From: SELP01 sp035969385
GTDB taxonomy: Bacteria; Pseudomonadota; Alphaproteobacteria; Rhodobacterales; Rhodobacteraceae
DNA length: 64,000 nt
Direction of reading: 5' to 3'
NCBI RefSeq assembly: GCF_035969385.1
Contig: NZ_JAYKKJ010000008.1
Location: forward strand, 124,001-188,000
Positions 33,109-42,133 of the stretch are shown in pieces. The notes under the pieces were generated by a model, which saw only the letters and a program-made list of their open reading frames with translations, had not been told where the DNA came from and ran no database searches. The number at the start of each line of letters is the position of its first letter. The stretch's first letter is position 1. The translations under genes and the position numbers were made by a program.

Positions 33109-34746
33109 ATGGCCGAGATCGAACGCGAAGCAATGGAATACGACGTCGTCATCGTCGGCGCGGGCCCCGCGGGCCTGAGCGCTGCGATCCGTCTGAAACA
33201 ACTTGATGCCGACCTGAATGTCGTGGTGCTCGAAAAAGGGTCCGAAGTGGGCGCGCACATCCTGTCGGGTGCCGTTCTGGATCCGTCGGGCCTGAATGCT
33301 CTGATCCCCGACTGGAAGGAAAAGGGCGCGCCGATCACCGTCCCGGTGAAGGAAGACAATTTCTACGTCCTTGGCGAAGCGGGCAAGATGCGCCTGCCCA
33401 ACTTCGCGATGCCGCCCCTGATGAACAACCACGGCAACTACATCGTTTCGATGGGCAATGTCTGCCGCTGGATGGCGGAACAGGCCGAGGAAATGGGCGT
33501 CGAGATTTTCCCCGGCATGTCCTGTTCCGAACTGGTGTTCGGCGACAATGGCGAGGTGAAGGGCGTTGTCGCGGGCGAGTTTGGCAAGAACGCCGATGGC
33601 ACCCCCGGCCCGCATTATGAACCCGGCATGGAACTTCACGGCAAATATGTCTTCCTGTCCGAGGGCGTGCGCGGATCGCTGTCCAAGGAAGTGATCGCGA
33701 AATACGATCTGGCCAAGGATTCCGACGTCCAGAAATTCGGCGTCGGCATGAAGGAAATCTGGGAAATCGACCCCGCCAAGCACCGCGAAGGCACCGTGAC
33801 CCACACAATGGGCTGGCCGCTGGGCAGCAATGCCGGGGGCGGGTCGTTCATCTACCACCTCGACAACAACCAGGTCTACGTCGGCTTCGTGGTTCACCTG
33901 AACTACAAGAACCCGCACCTGTTCCCCTACATGGAATTCCAGCGGTTCAAGCATCACCCGATGGTCGCGGAGCTGCTTAAGGGCGGCAAGCGCGTCGCCT
34001 ATGGCGCCCGCGCCATTTCCGAAGGCGGGTTCCAGTCGATCCCGCAGACCGCTTTCCCCGGCGGCTGTCTTCTGGGCTGTTCCGCGGGGCTGGTGAACGT
34101 GCCGCGGATCAAGGGCAACCACAACGCCATGTTCTCGGGCATCCATGCCGCAGAGGCCGCCCATGCCGCGATCAAGGCCGGCCGCGCCAGCGATACGCTG
34201 ACCGAATACGATACCGCGCTGAAATCCGGCCCCGTCGGCAAGGACCTCAAGAAGGTGCGCAACGTCAAGCCGCTGTGGTCGAAATACGGGTTGGTGGCGT
34301 CGCTTGGGATCGGCGGGTTCGACATGTGGACGAACAACCTGTTCGGCCTGTCGCTGCTCGGCACGCTGAAGCACGGCAAATCGGACGCAGCCGCGACCGA
34401 AGAGGCCAGCAAGCACAAGCCGATCGACTATCCCAAGCCCGACGGCACGCTGTCCTTCGACCGTCTGACCAACGTCAGTTTCTCGATGACCAACCACGAG
34501 GAAAGCCAGCCCGCCCACCTGCGTCTGGCCGATGACAACATCCCGATGTCGGTCAACATGCCGAAATTCGCGGAACCGGCACAGCGCTACTGCCCTGCCG
34601 GGGTCTACGAAGTGGTGGATGACAAGTTTGTCATCAACTTCCAGAACTGCGTCCACTGCAAGACCTGCGATATCAAGGACCCCAGCCAGAACATCACCTG
34701 GACAGTTCCGCAGGGTGGCGACGGGCCGAATTACCCCAACATGTAG
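33109..34746 (+). CDS. Electron transfer flavoprotein-ubiquinone oxidoreductase
   Basis: Passes electrons from ETF, reduced by acyl-CoA and amine dehydrogenases, to ubiquinone. The 545-residue protein has the N-terminal FAD site VIVGAGPAGLSAAIRL, the ubiquinone/FAD segment TAFPGGCLLGCSAGLVNVPR, and a C-terminal 4Fe-4S domain with CPAGVYE and CVHCKTCDI cysteines ending in PQGGDGPNYPNM. I start at the second ATG, 33109, because AAAGGGA ends directly against the first ATG (33103) and is correctly spaced for the second. A rho-independent terminator follows. Confidence 0.96.
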   Translation: MAEIEREAMEYDVVIVGAGPAGLSAAIRLKQLDADLNVVVLEKGSEVGAHILSGAVLDPSGLNALIPDWKEKGAPITVPVKEDNFYVLGEAGKMRLPNFAMPPLMNNHGNYIVSMGNVCRWMAEQAEEMGVEIFPGMSCSELVFGDNGEVKGVVAGEFGKNADGTPGPHYEPGMELHGKYVFLSEGVRGSLSKEVIAKYDLAKDSDVQKFGVGMKEIWEIDPAKHREGTVTHTMGWPLGSNAGGGSFIYHLDNNQVYVGFVVHLNYKNPHLFPYMEFQRFKHHPMVAELLKGGKRVAYGARAISEGGFQSIPQTAFPGGCLLGCSAGLVNVPRIKGNHNAMFSGIHAAEAAHAAIKAGRASDTLTEYDTALKSGPVGKDLKKVRNVKPLWSKYGLVASLGIGGFDMWTNNLFGLSLLGTLKHGKSDAAATEEASKHKPIDYPKPDGTLSFDRLTNVSFSMTNHEESQPAHLRLADDNIPMSVNMPKFAEPAQRYCPAGVYEVVDDKFVINFQNCVHCKTCDIKDPSQNITWTVPQGGDGPNYPNM

Positions 34747-34759
34747 ACCAGACCGGATC

Positions 34760-34783
34760 GGGGCCCTGCGGGGCCCCGTTTCA
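34760..34783 (+). terminator. Rho-independent terminator of the ETF-QO gene
   Basis: A 7-bp GC stem (GGGGCCC, loop TGCG, GGGCCCC) followed by GTTTCAT starts 13 bases after the ETF-QO stop. The stem is strong and the short T-run is adequate for termination. Confidence 0.75.
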
Positions 34784-34886
34784 TGTGCGGGAAACCGCCC
34801 TTTTCCGTCCCCTGCGATTGCAGCGCCCCGGCGGGCGGACTAGGTATTGGGGGAACAGTGCCCCGCCCCTTCCGAAGGACCGCCCC

Positions 34887-36593
34887 TTGCCCCTCAAGAC
34901 CGCCCGGACGCTTCTCCTTGCCGCAACGCTTGCCGCCGCCCTGCCCCCGCTTGCCCTTCAGGCCGAAGCGGACGCGGGTTCCTACCTTGCGGCGCGACAG
35001 GCCGGGATGGACCGCGATTTCGCCGCCGCCGCCCGTTATTTCGAACAGAGCCTGCGCGGAGACCCGGACAATGCTGGCCTGCTGGACAGCCTGGTGATCG
35101 CGCGGATGGCCCTTGGCGATCTGGACGGCGCCCTTCCCGCCGCGCGGCGGATGAACGAACTGGGTCATGAAAGCGTCTATGCCCGCGTCGCGGTGATGAC
35201 CGCGCTTGTCCGGGATGAAGATTGGGAAGGCGTGTTCGGCCAGCTTGAATCCGGGCAATCCATTGGCCCGCTGGTCGATGGGCTGATTCAGGGCTGGGCC
35301 TTCCTTGGGGAAGGCAAGGTCAGCCGGGCGCTCGATAGTTTTGACGAAGTCGCGGACACACAAGGGCTGATCGCCTTTGGCCTGTACCACAAGGCACTTG
35401 CCCTTGCCTCGGTCGGGGATTTCGAAGGGGCTGACGCGATTTTCTCGATGCCGCCAACCGAAGGGATGCAGCGCACCAAACGGTCTGCGCTGGCCCATGC
35501 CGAGGTGCTGAGCCAGCTGGGCCGCAACCCCGATGCCGTGGCGATGCTGGACGCGACCTTTGGCCGTGATCCGGAGCCGACGGTGTCCGCCCTGCGGGCC
35601 CGTCTGGCGGCTGGCGAACCTGTCCCCTACAGTTTCGTCCGGACCCCGCAGGACGGCGTGGCCGAGGTGTTCTTTACCGTCGCCAGCGCCTTTGTCGAAG
35701 AGGCCGACGAGAGCTTTCTGCTGCTATATACCCGCGCGGCGGAACTGCTACGCCCGGATCATGCAGAGGCGCTGATCCTGACCGGCAGGCTGCTGGACCG
35801 GTTGGGTCGCCACGAGTTGGCCAACGAGGCGTTTTCGCGGATCAGCCCGCAGGACCCCGCCTTTTTCGCCGCCGAGATGGGACGCGCTGATGCCTTGCGC
35901 AGCGGCGGCAAGGTCGATGCCGCCATTGAGGTTCTTCAGGCCCTGACCCGCAGTCATGGGGAGGTGTCGCTTGTCCATGCAACGCTGGGCGACTTCCTGC
36001 GCCAGACGCAAGACTATGCTGCTGCGAACGACGCCTATACGCGTGCGCTGGATTTGCAGTCTGACAATGATCCGGCCCGCTGGTTCGTCCTTTATACCCG
36101 CGCGATTACCTTTGAACGGATGGACCGCTGGGACGAGGCAGAAGCCGATTTCCGCGCCTCACTGGCCCTCAACCCCGGCCATCCCTCCGTATTGAACTAT
36201 CTGGGGTATTCGCTGGTCGAAAAGCAGATCAAACTGGACGAGGCCCTGTCGATGATCGAACAGGCCGTCGATGCCCAACCTGACAATGGGGCGATCGTCG
36301 ATAGTCTGGGATGGGTCCTGTATCGGCTGGGGCGCTATGATGACGCGATCGTGCACATGGAACACGCAGCCGCGCTGGAGCCGCTGGACCCGGTGATCAA
36401 CGACCATCTGGGCGATGTCCTTTGGGCGGTCGGGCGCGAGATCGAAGCCCGGTTCCAATGGCGCCGCGCCCTGTCCTTCAACCCCGAAGAGGCAGAGGCC
36501 GAACGTATCCGCCGCAAGCTGGAAGTCGGTCTGGACATCGTACTGGAGGAAGAAGGGGCCGCGCCCCTTTCCGTTGCTCGTGACGACCGTTAA
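34887..36593 (+). CDS. Exported tetratricopeptide repeat protein
   Basis: A 568-residue TPR protein. I choose the TTG at 34887 as start because GAAGGAC lies seven bases upstream and it yields a clean signal peptide (KTARTLLLAATLAAAL, cleavage near ALQAEA). Several TPR units can be seen, best preserved at the C-terminus (for example AEADFRASLALNPGHPSVLN, then SMIEQAVDAQPDNGAIVDSL and HMEHAAALEPLDPVINDHL). It should sit in the periplasm as a scaffold for other proteins. The 3' end overlaps ispE by 14 bases. Confidence 0.85.
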   Translation: MPLKTARTLLLAATLAAALPPLALQAEADAGSYLAARQAGMDRDFAAAARYFEQSLRGDPDNAGLLDSLVIARMALGDLDGALPAARRMNELGHESVYARVAVMTALVRDEDWEGVFGQLESGQSIGPLVDGLIQGWAFLGEGKVSRALDSFDEVADTQGLIAFGLYHKALALASVGDFEGADAIFSMPPTEGMQRTKRSALAHAEVLSQLGRNPDAVAMLDATFGRDPEPTVSALRARLAAGEPVPYSFVRTPQDGVAEVFFTVASAFVEEADESFLLLYTRAAELLRPDHAEALILTGRLLDRLGRHELANEAFSRISPQDPAFFAAEMGRADALRSGGKVDAAIEVLQALTRSHGEVSLVHATLGDFLRQTQDYAAANDAYTRALDLQSDNDPARWFVLYTRAITFERMDRWDEAEADFRASLALNPGHPSVLNYLGYSLVEKQIKLDEALSMIEQAVDAQPDNGAIVDSLGWVLYRLGRYDDAIVHMEHAAALEPLDPVINDHLGDVLWAVGREIEARFQWRRALSFNPEEAEAERIRRKLEVGLDIVLEEEGAAPLSVARDDR

Positions 36594-37443
36594 GGGCCCT
36601 GCATACGCGAAGGTCAACCTGACCCTGCACGTCACAGGGCAGCGGGAAGATGGCTATCACCTGCTGGATAGTCTTGTTGTCTTCACAGAACTGGCCGATG
36701 TGATCACTGTCAACGTTGCCCCCGAAGGGCTGTCGCTGACGGTGACCGGCCCGTTTGCTCCTGGCGTGCCCACGAATGAAAAGAACCTCGCGCTGCAGGC
36801 CGCCGCGCTTTTGGGCTTTGTCCGGGGTGTGACCCTTGGGGCGCAGATCACGCTGGACAAGCACCTGCCACATGCCGCCGGTCTGGGCAGCGCGTCCGCG
36901 GATGCGGCGGCCGTCTTGCGGATGCTGCCTGAGGTCTGGAACGTCCCCCCCTTTCCGCCAAACGCGCCCGAGGTTCTGACCCTTGGCGCGGATGTGCCGG
37001 TTTGCACCCATGCCCCGGCCCCCGCGATCATGCAGGGAATCGGAGAGATCGTGCGCCCGGCCCCGCGCCTGCCCCGCTGTGCCATGGTTCTGGTGAACCC
37101 GCGGGTCGAAGTGCCTACCGGGCAAGTCTTTACCGCCCTGCCGAACAAGCAAAACCCGCCGATGGAACCAATGCCCGAGGGCGCGGATTTCGAAACCTTC
37201 TGCGCCTGGCTGTCGCGGCAACGCAACGATCTTCAGGCCGCCGCGATCAAGATCGCGCCCGAAGTTGAAACCGCCCTGGCCAAGCTGCGCCGGATGCCTG
37301 CCGTGAAATGGGCAGGGATGAGCGGGTCTGGCGCGACCTGCGTGGCGCTGGTCAAGGATATGGGCGCGGCCCGCCAGGTGGCCCGCGCGATTCAGGTGCA
37401 GGAAATGAGCTGGTGGGTGGTGCCTGCCCCGGTGCTTAGCTGA
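36580..37443 (+). CDS. ispE: 4-diphosphocytidyl-2-C-methyl-D-erythritol kinase
   Basis: GHMP kinase of the MEP isoprenoid pathway. The 287-residue sequence opens with AYAKVNLTLHVTGQREDGYH, has the ATP-binding loop PHAAGLGSASADAA at about 90-103, and AGMSGSGATCVAL near the C-terminus. The start is a GTG at 36580 inside the end of the TPR gene, so the two are probably translationally coupled. It feeds the isoprenoid supply for the polyprenyl synthase encoded convergently next to it. Confidence 0.94.
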   Translation: MTTVKGPAYAKVNLTLHVTGQREDGYHLLDSLVVFTELADVITVNVAPEGLSLTVTGPFAPGVPTNEKNLALQAAALLGFVRGVTLGAQITLDKHLPHAAGLGSASADAAAVLRMLPEVWNVPPFPPNAPEVLTLGADVPVCTHAPAPAIMQGIGEIVRPAPRLPRCAMVLVNPRVEVPTGQVFTALPNKQNPPMEPMPEGADFETFCAWLSRQRNDLQAAAIKIAPEVETALAKLRRMPAVKWAGMSGSGATCVALVKDMGAARQVARAIQVQEMSWWVVPAPVLS

Positions 37444-38434
37444 TCCGCGCCACGACGTAGTCGGCAAGGTCCGACAGCATGTCGCGGATGTCGTGTTCCG
37501 GCAAAAGCTGCAACTGTGCCTTGGCATGGGCGATCCAGAGAAGGGCCTCGTCCCGCACCTCATCCAGCGCGTTGTGGCGGGCCAGAAGCGACAGCGCCGT
37601 TTCAAGGTCGCCCTCTTCCTGTTTGCCCTTCTCGATCGTGCGCTGCCAGAACGCGCGTTCCTCGGCGTCGGCCTTGGCCACGGCCTTGATCACCGGCAGG
37701 GTTAGTTTCCGTTCGCGGAAGTCGTCGCCGATGTTTTTACCTGTGGCACTTGTCCCGCCGTAGTCCAACAGGTCGTCGACCATCTGGAAGGCCACGCCTA
37801 GCGCATCGCCATAGTCATAAAGCGCACGCACATGCGCCTCGGGCGCACTTGCGATGACGCCGCCCACCTCGGTCGCGGCCGAGAACAGGGCGGCGGTCTT
37901 GCCGCGCACTACTTTCAGGTAGGTTTCCTCACTCGTGCGCAGATCGCGGGCGGCGGTCAATTGCAGCACCTCGCCCTCGGCAATCGTGGCAGAGGCCCCG
38001 GCAAGGATTTCCAGCACCCGCATCGACCCGGTCTCGACCATCAGGAGGAACGACCGGGCGAACAGATAATCGCCGACCAGAACCGACGAGGTATTGTCCC
38101 ACAAAAGATTCGCCGTTGGCCGGCCGCGCCGCTGGGCGCTTTCATCCACCACGTCGTCATGCAGCAGCGTGGCGGTGTGGATGAACTCGACGGTCGCGGC
38201 GAGATGAATGTGAAACGGCCCGTCATAGCCGCACATCTTGGCGGCGGCGAGCGTCAGCATCGGGCGCAGGCGCTTGCCCCCAGCCTCGACCAGATGGGCC
38301 GTGACCTCGGGGATGCGCGGGGCATGTTCGGATGCCATCCGTTCGCGGATCATGACATTGACCGCGTCCATTTCCGCCGAAAGGGCGGCGGCCAGCCTCT
38401 CGTGGGGCTTGGTGGCGGCGACATCAAGGCTCAT
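37436..38434 (-). CDS. Long-chain polyprenyl diphosphate synthase (ubiquinone side chain)
   Basis: Trans-prenyltransferase of 332 residues that makes the side chain for ubiquinone; ubiquinone-10 in this family implies a decaprenyl product. Both Asp-rich motifs are present (LLHDDVVDES about 101 and QMVDDLLDYGG about 228), with GGKRLRP at about 62. The start at 38434 (MSLDVAATKPH) has GGAG seven bases upstream; two Mets further upstream are less well placed. It overlaps the convergent ispE by eight bases. Confidence 0.92.
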   Translation of the reverse strand: MSLDVAATKPHERLAAALSAEMDAVNVMIRERMASEHAPRIPEVTAHLVEAGGKRLRPMLTLAAAKMCGYDGPFHIHLAATVEFIHTATLLHDDVVDESAQRRGRPTANLLWDNTSSVLVGDYLFARSFLLMVETGSMRVLEILAGASATIAEGEVLQLTAARDLRTSEETYLKVVRGKTAALFSAATEVGGVIASAPEAHVRALYDYGDALGVAFQMVDDLLDYGGTSATGKNIGDDFRERKLTLPVIKAVAKADAEERAFWQRTIEKGKQEEGDLETALSLLARHNALDEVRDEALLWIAHAKAQLQLLPEHDIRDMLSDLADYVVARIS

Positions 38435-38490
38435 GCACGGCTCCGTCATCTGGATGGACAAAGGCGGGGGTGCGCCTTAGGTCTTTGTCC

Positions 38491-38706
38491 ATGAAGGAAC
38501 TTCTGCGCACAACGGACCCAACGGTCATCGCCTTCGCCAAGGCCCTTCTGGACGGGGAGGGTATAGACTGCTTCGAATTCGACGTAAACATGAGCGTCCT
38601 TGACGGAAGCCTTGGCATATTGCCGCGCCGGATCATGGTTCGGGATGCGGATCTGTTCATGGCGCGGGCGGTGATGACGGACAATCAGATTGACCTTGGG
38701 TTATGA
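38491..38706 (+). CDS. DUF2007 family protein
   Basis: A 71-residue protein of the DUF2007 (putative signal-transducing) family: MKELLRTTDPTVIAFAKALLDGEGI followed by the beta-strand region and RRIMVRDADLFMARAVM. Structures in the family resemble small regulatory PII-like folds, but function is unknown. The stop overlaps the methyltransferase start (ATGA). Confidence 0.85.
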   Translation: MKELLRTTDPTVIAFAKALLDGEGIDCFEFDVNMSVLDGSLGILPRRIMVRDADLFMARAVMTDNQIDLGL

Positions 38707-39461
38707 CCGATCTCGCGTTGACGCAGGATGATTTCCTTGGGGGAAAGGTCCGGTTGTGGCAACCCCGCAAAGGATATCGCGCAGGCGTTGATCCGGTCCT
38801 TCTGGCTGCGAGTATCCCCGCACACCCCGGTCAGTCGGTTCTGGAGCTGGGATGCGGCGCAGGGGCGGCAAGCATGTGCCTGTCGGCGCGGGTGTCGGGG
38901 CTGACCCTGACCGGGGTCGAGGTGCAGCCTTTCTATGCCGGACTTGCCCGCCGGAATGGTGCGGAGAATGGCGCAAACCTGACCGTGATCGAGTCGGACC
39001 TGCGCGCCCTGCCGCCTGACCTGCGCCAGCAGCGGTTCGACCACGTGATGATGAACCCGCCGTATTTCGACAGGCAGGCCAGCACACGGGCGGAAGACGA
39101 TGGACGGGACGTCGCGCTTGGCGGTGATACCCCGCTCTCGGATTGGATCGAGGTTGGGGCGCGTCGGCTGGCCCCGCGGGGATATCTCTCTGTGATCCAG
39201 CGAATCGAACGCCTGCCCGAGGTTCTGACCGCCGTCACCGCACGGCTTGGCTCGGTGGTGGTGCGCCCGATTGCCGCGCGGAACGGGCGCGCGCCGGGCT
39301 TGTTTCTGCTACAGGCGCGGCAGGGCGGGCGCGCTGCCTTTCACCTGTCGGCACCGCTGATTTTGCATGATGGTCCCGAACATATGAAGGATGGCGAGGA
39401 CTACAGCGCCGCGGTGCAAGATATCCTGCGCAACGCCGGCCAATTGCCGATCCGGGATTAA
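38703..39461 (+). CDS. TrmN6-like SAM-dependent methyltransferase
   Basis: A 252-residue class I methyltransferase. The SAM loop is VLELGCGAGAASMCL, and the catalytic motif MNPPYFD marks it as an adenine-N6 methyltransferase of the TrmN6/YfiC group, which modifies A37 of tRNA1(Val). N-terminal QDDFLGGKVRLWQPRKGYRAGVDPVLL is the family start. It overlaps the DUF2007 gene by four bases. Confidence 0.88.
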   Translation: MTDLALTQDDFLGGKVRLWQPRKGYRAGVDPVLLAASIPAHPGQSVLELGCGAGAASMCLSARVSGLTLTGVEVQPFYAGLARRNGAENGANLTVIESDLRALPPDLRQQRFDHVMMNPPYFDRQASTRAEDDGRDVALGGDTPLSDWIEVGARRLAPRGYLSVIQRIERLPEVLTAVTARLGSVVVRPIAARNGRAPGLFLLQARQGGRAAFHLSAPLILHDGPEHMKDGEDYSAAVQDILRNAGQLPIRD

Positions 39462-39581
39462 CGGCTTGGCAAGGAATGGCCGGCAACCCTAGCGGGCCCG
39501 ATTGTTGCTGCCTTGCAGCGTGACAGTTGGCTGGAACTGTGATCGACTGAACTTATCGCAACGCAAGACAGGAGGAATGCC

Positions 39582-39746
39582 ATGACCGTAAGCTCGCATA
39601 TCGAGGAACTGAAGAAGAAGCACCAAACCCTGTCCGACGCGGTGGAGGCCGCCCAGCGCAGCCCCGGCATCGACGACCTCGAAGTCGCGAAGATGAAGAA
39701 GGAAAAGCTGCACCTCAAGGAAGAGATCGCACGGCTGAGTTCCTGA
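39582..39746 (+). CDS. DUF465 (YdcH family) small protein
   Basis: A 54-residue helical protein, MTVSSHIEELKKKHQTLSD at the start and KMKKEKLHLKEEIARLSS at the end, matching the DUF465/YdcH family that is frequent in alphaproteobacteria. Function is unknown; it is likely a helical hairpin. A strong GGAGG lies seven bases before the ATG at 39582. A small CGGGC/GCCCG hairpin (39760-39772) lies between it and the convergent ATP-grasp gene. Confidence 0.85.
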   Translation: MTVSSHIEELKKKHQTLSDAVEAAQRSPGIDDLEVAKMKKEKLHLKEEIARLSS

Positions 39747-39775
39747 ACCACAGCCGAAACGGGCGCTGCCCGGTT

Positions 39776-40912
39776 CTATGAATTCCCGAAACGCGCCTGC
39801 ATATAGCGGCGCGTTTCTTCTATGAGGGGGGTCATGTCCGGGTTCAGGATGCCACGATCATTTACGGTCTGGTAAACGATGTGATCCGGGTTCCCATTCA
39901 GTTCGTTCAGGATTGGCCCATCCTCGGTCAGATAGACATCGGCACCGATGATCCCAAGCCGTGGCAGCAGGGCATGCGCCTGAATGGCAAGGTCGATCCC
40001 CTCCTGCACGAAGGGGAAAGCAATTTCCGACAAGGGTTCCGGGATGTCCCGCCAGTGGGTCAGCGGGGCGCTTCCCTTGGCGGGCAGGTGTCGGACAACA
40101 TTGAAACGGCCGGTCGCGGGGTCGAGGGAGCCGATGGCCCGCTTGTTTTTCGAGATTGCATCGAACATCGCTGTTGGCGACGGAAGTTTATGCGCGGAAT
40201 AGAAATGACGGGGGCCGCCTTCGGACTGGACCGTCACCACGCGGAAAGTTGCAGTGGGGTTGCCGACCACACGCTGAATCACTGGATGGTTCCGGGCGAC
40301 CTCTTGAAACAGATAGCCCGCGCCCCATGTGCCGACGATCTCGTCGACCAAGGTGTCCAGATCTCCGACCACGCCTGTGCCGAATGTCACCTTGCCGGTC
40401 GCGGGCTCGATTCCATCCAGCCGCGCTGCGCCGATCGAATGCGAGGATTCGCGAGGTTTGCAGAACAGGGGATAGTTTTCCGGGTCCGAGAGGTAGCTGC
40501 GCAAGGCTTGGCGGTCGCCGAGGTGAAGGACCCCGTCAGGGCGGTCCGTCAATGAAAACAGAGCCAAGGTTCGCGTCGTGGGTATCCCCTTCTCCCTCAG
40601 GAATAGCTCGGTCGCCAGTTTGTCATTCACCAGTTTCCGGCAGCTGTCGTCAGGGTCGCGATGCAGGCTGAGATTGAAGGCGAGTGTGCGCGGGGTCGAC
40701 AGGTATTCGCCAAGGACCTGCGCATTTCGCGCGTGACGATACAGGGCGTATTTGTAGTAGTCCCGTGCTTCGAATTTCTTGGGTGGTAAAGCCATGCGCA
40801 GCAATTGCCGCAATTGACCCCAAACGGATGGGCCGCCGTTGGCGATCACCAATTGCGCCTCTTTCAATGCGTCGAATTTCCCGGCCGTTTCAGCCGCCGT
40901 AAGATAGGTCAT
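39776..40912 (-). CDS. ATP-grasp enzyme, sugar-transfer-associated type (copy 1 of a tandem pair)
   Basis: A 378-residue protein with an ATP-grasp fold. The nucleotide-lysine region reads NYPLFCKPRESSHSIGAA (about 142-159), the late Mg-ATP ligands are GADVYLTEDGPILNELNGNP near the C-terminus, and PSVWGQLRQLLRM opens the N-terminal helical part. It resembles the 'sugar-transfer associated ATP-grasp' family of capsule and cell-surface loci. It is a clear paralogue of the upstream gene and overlaps it by four bases. Expected chemistry: ATP-driven amide or ester ligation; substrates are unknown. The longer open frame upstream is not protein-like. Confidence 0.8.
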   Translation of the reverse strand: MTYLTAAETAGKFDALKEAQLVIANGGPSVWGQLRQLLRMALPPKKFEARDYYKYALYRHARNAQVLGEYLSTPRTLAFNLSLHRDPDDSCRKLVNDKLATELFLREKGIPTTRTLALFSLTDRPDGVLHLGDRQALRSYLSDPENYPLFCKPRESSHSIGAARLDGIEPATGKVTFGTGVVGDLDTLVDEIVGTWGAGYLFQEVARNHPVIQRVVGNPTATFRVVTVQSEGGPRHFYSAHKLPSPTAMFDAISKNKRAIGSLDPATGRFNVVRHLPAKGSAPLTHWRDIPEPLSEIAFPFVQEGIDLAIQAHALLPRLGIIGADVYLTEDGPILNELNGNPDHIVYQTVNDRGILNPDMTPLIEETRRYMQARFGNS

Positions 40913-42042
40913 GCCGTGCCACGTGCCCGCCCCCGTGCGAGTTTCAGGGCATCCTGATAGGTTGCTTCCATCTCGGGGTTCCGCAGGCCCCGGCGGGCGG
41001 CCAGTTGGTAGATCGGGGCCGGGTTTGCATTCACCTCGTTCAGGACGGCCCCGGTTTCGGTCAGGAAGACATCCCAGCCAAGGATACCATGCGCGGGAAA
41101 CAGGTCGTGCCCGGCGACGCAGGCGGCCACCGCCTCGGACCAATGGGGCAGGCAGGTCCCGGTCAAGGCTCTGTCGGGGTCGCACCAGTGGGTCCGTGTC
41201 GGCGCAACCGGGTCAAGCAGCTTGTAGAGATGCCCCACCTCCCCGGTATCAGTGTCAATCTTGGCCCAGGCCCGTTCCTCTTTTGACCCGCCGTCATGCA
41301 TCGCGGTCGCCGCTGGCAGGCGCACAACCGCATAGAAGGGACGGACGCCCACACTGGTGCGGATCGTGCAGATGCGCGGCGCAGGGGTGGCGATGCCCGC
41401 GTGTTTCTGCAATCCCGCCTCGCAGCGATAAAGGGTTTGCAGCAGGTAACCGCCGGCCGTTTGTTGCATTTCACCCGCGAGCACCGCGGCCTGACAGGTC
41501 GTCCCGTCACCCAGCGTCAGTTCCCCGGTTTTCGGGTCCGCGGACAGGATAGAGGCCGCGCCGCGCGCAAAACTGTCGGTACGTGGCTTGGCGAATAGGG
41601 GCAGGTTACGGGGATCGAGAAGGAAGTCGGCGACCTCCTCGACACTGGTAAGCGCTTGCAGGTCCATCCCATCCGGAACCGGGCCGATCACGGCGCGGGT
41701 TTCCACCACGGGCAGCCCGCTTTGCCGGAACAGGGCCTCGGTCGCCAGCTTGTCTTCAATCAGGGCGGTCTGATCCGCAGACTTCGGTTCGATCAGGGCG
41801 TGGTTGTAGCGGGTCTTGTACCCGTTCGACAGATATTCCCGCCGAAAACTGCGGTCGCGGCCGTGGGCCCAGAAATCGTTGATGTAATAGTCAACAAGGT
41901 TGAACCCGCGTATGCCGATCCGGGCCCGAAGTATTTGAACCAGCTGGCCCCAGGGGCCCGGACCGCCCGCGTTGCGGACCCGTTGCATTTGGGCGGCAAG
42001 GTCGATCTTGTCAGCCTGATCTGTCGTTCCAAGGACTGGCAT
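40909..42042 (-). CDS. ATP-grasp enzyme, sugar-transfer-associated type (copy 2 of a tandem pair)
   Basis: Paralogue of the downstream gene with nearly the same length (377 residues). Shared blocks in the same order: GGPGPWGQLVQILR, NLPLFAKPRTDSFARGAA, GYLLQTLYR, FYAVVRLPAATAMHD, THWCDPD and ILGWDVFLTETGAVLNEVN with ANP, the last holding the Mg ligands. I start at ATG 42042 (MPVLGTTDQADKID); the upstream continuation is antisense-like. It begins 41 bases from the phbB terminator and so may have its own promoter or rely on read-through from phbB. Confidence 0.8.
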   Translation of the reverse strand: MPVLGTTDQADKIDLAAQMQRVRNAGGPGPWGQLVQILRARIGIRGFNLVDYYINDFWAHGRDRSFRREYLSNGYKTRYNHALIEPKSADQTALIEDKLATEALFRQSGLPVVETRAVIGPVPDGMDLQALTSVEEVADFLLDPRNLPLFAKPRTDSFARGAASILSADPKTGELTLGDGTTCQAAVLAGEMQQTAGGYLLQTLYRCEAGLQKHAGIATPAPRICTIRTSVGVRPFYAVVRLPAATAMHDGGSKEERAWAKIDTDTGEVGHLYKLLDPVAPTRTHWCDPDRALTGTCLPHWSEAVAACVAGHDLFPAHGILGWDVFLTETGAVLNEVNANPAPIYQLAARRGLRNPEMEATYQDALKLARGRARGTA

Positions 42043-42077
42043 CGGGGCAGAATCCTGTGTGTTCGTTGGCCTGAAAC

Positions 42078-42101
42078 GGGAAACGCCACCCTGAGGTGGC
42101 G
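42078..42101 (-). terminator. Terminator downstream of phbB
   Basis: CGCCACC, loop TCAG, GGTGGCG (stem at 42084-42101) followed on the minus strand by TTTCCCGTTTC lies about 32 bases after the phbB stop. It should end most phbAB transcription before the ATP-grasp genes. Confidence 0.7.
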
Positions 42102-42133
42102 CTTCGTGTCTTGCAACCGTAGACAGCGGAGCT

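Noticed and set aside
32986..34656. A 556-codon open frame antisense to the ETF-QO gene
   Set aside because: The opposite strand encodes a fully conserved ETF-QO with FAD and 4Fe-4S motifs; the antisense frame has only GC-phase composition.
41000..41185. Extended N-terminus for the downstream ATP-grasp gene, to 469 codons
   Set aside because: The extension is antisense-like in composition and lies inside the paralogue; the ATG at 40912 matches the four-base overlap.
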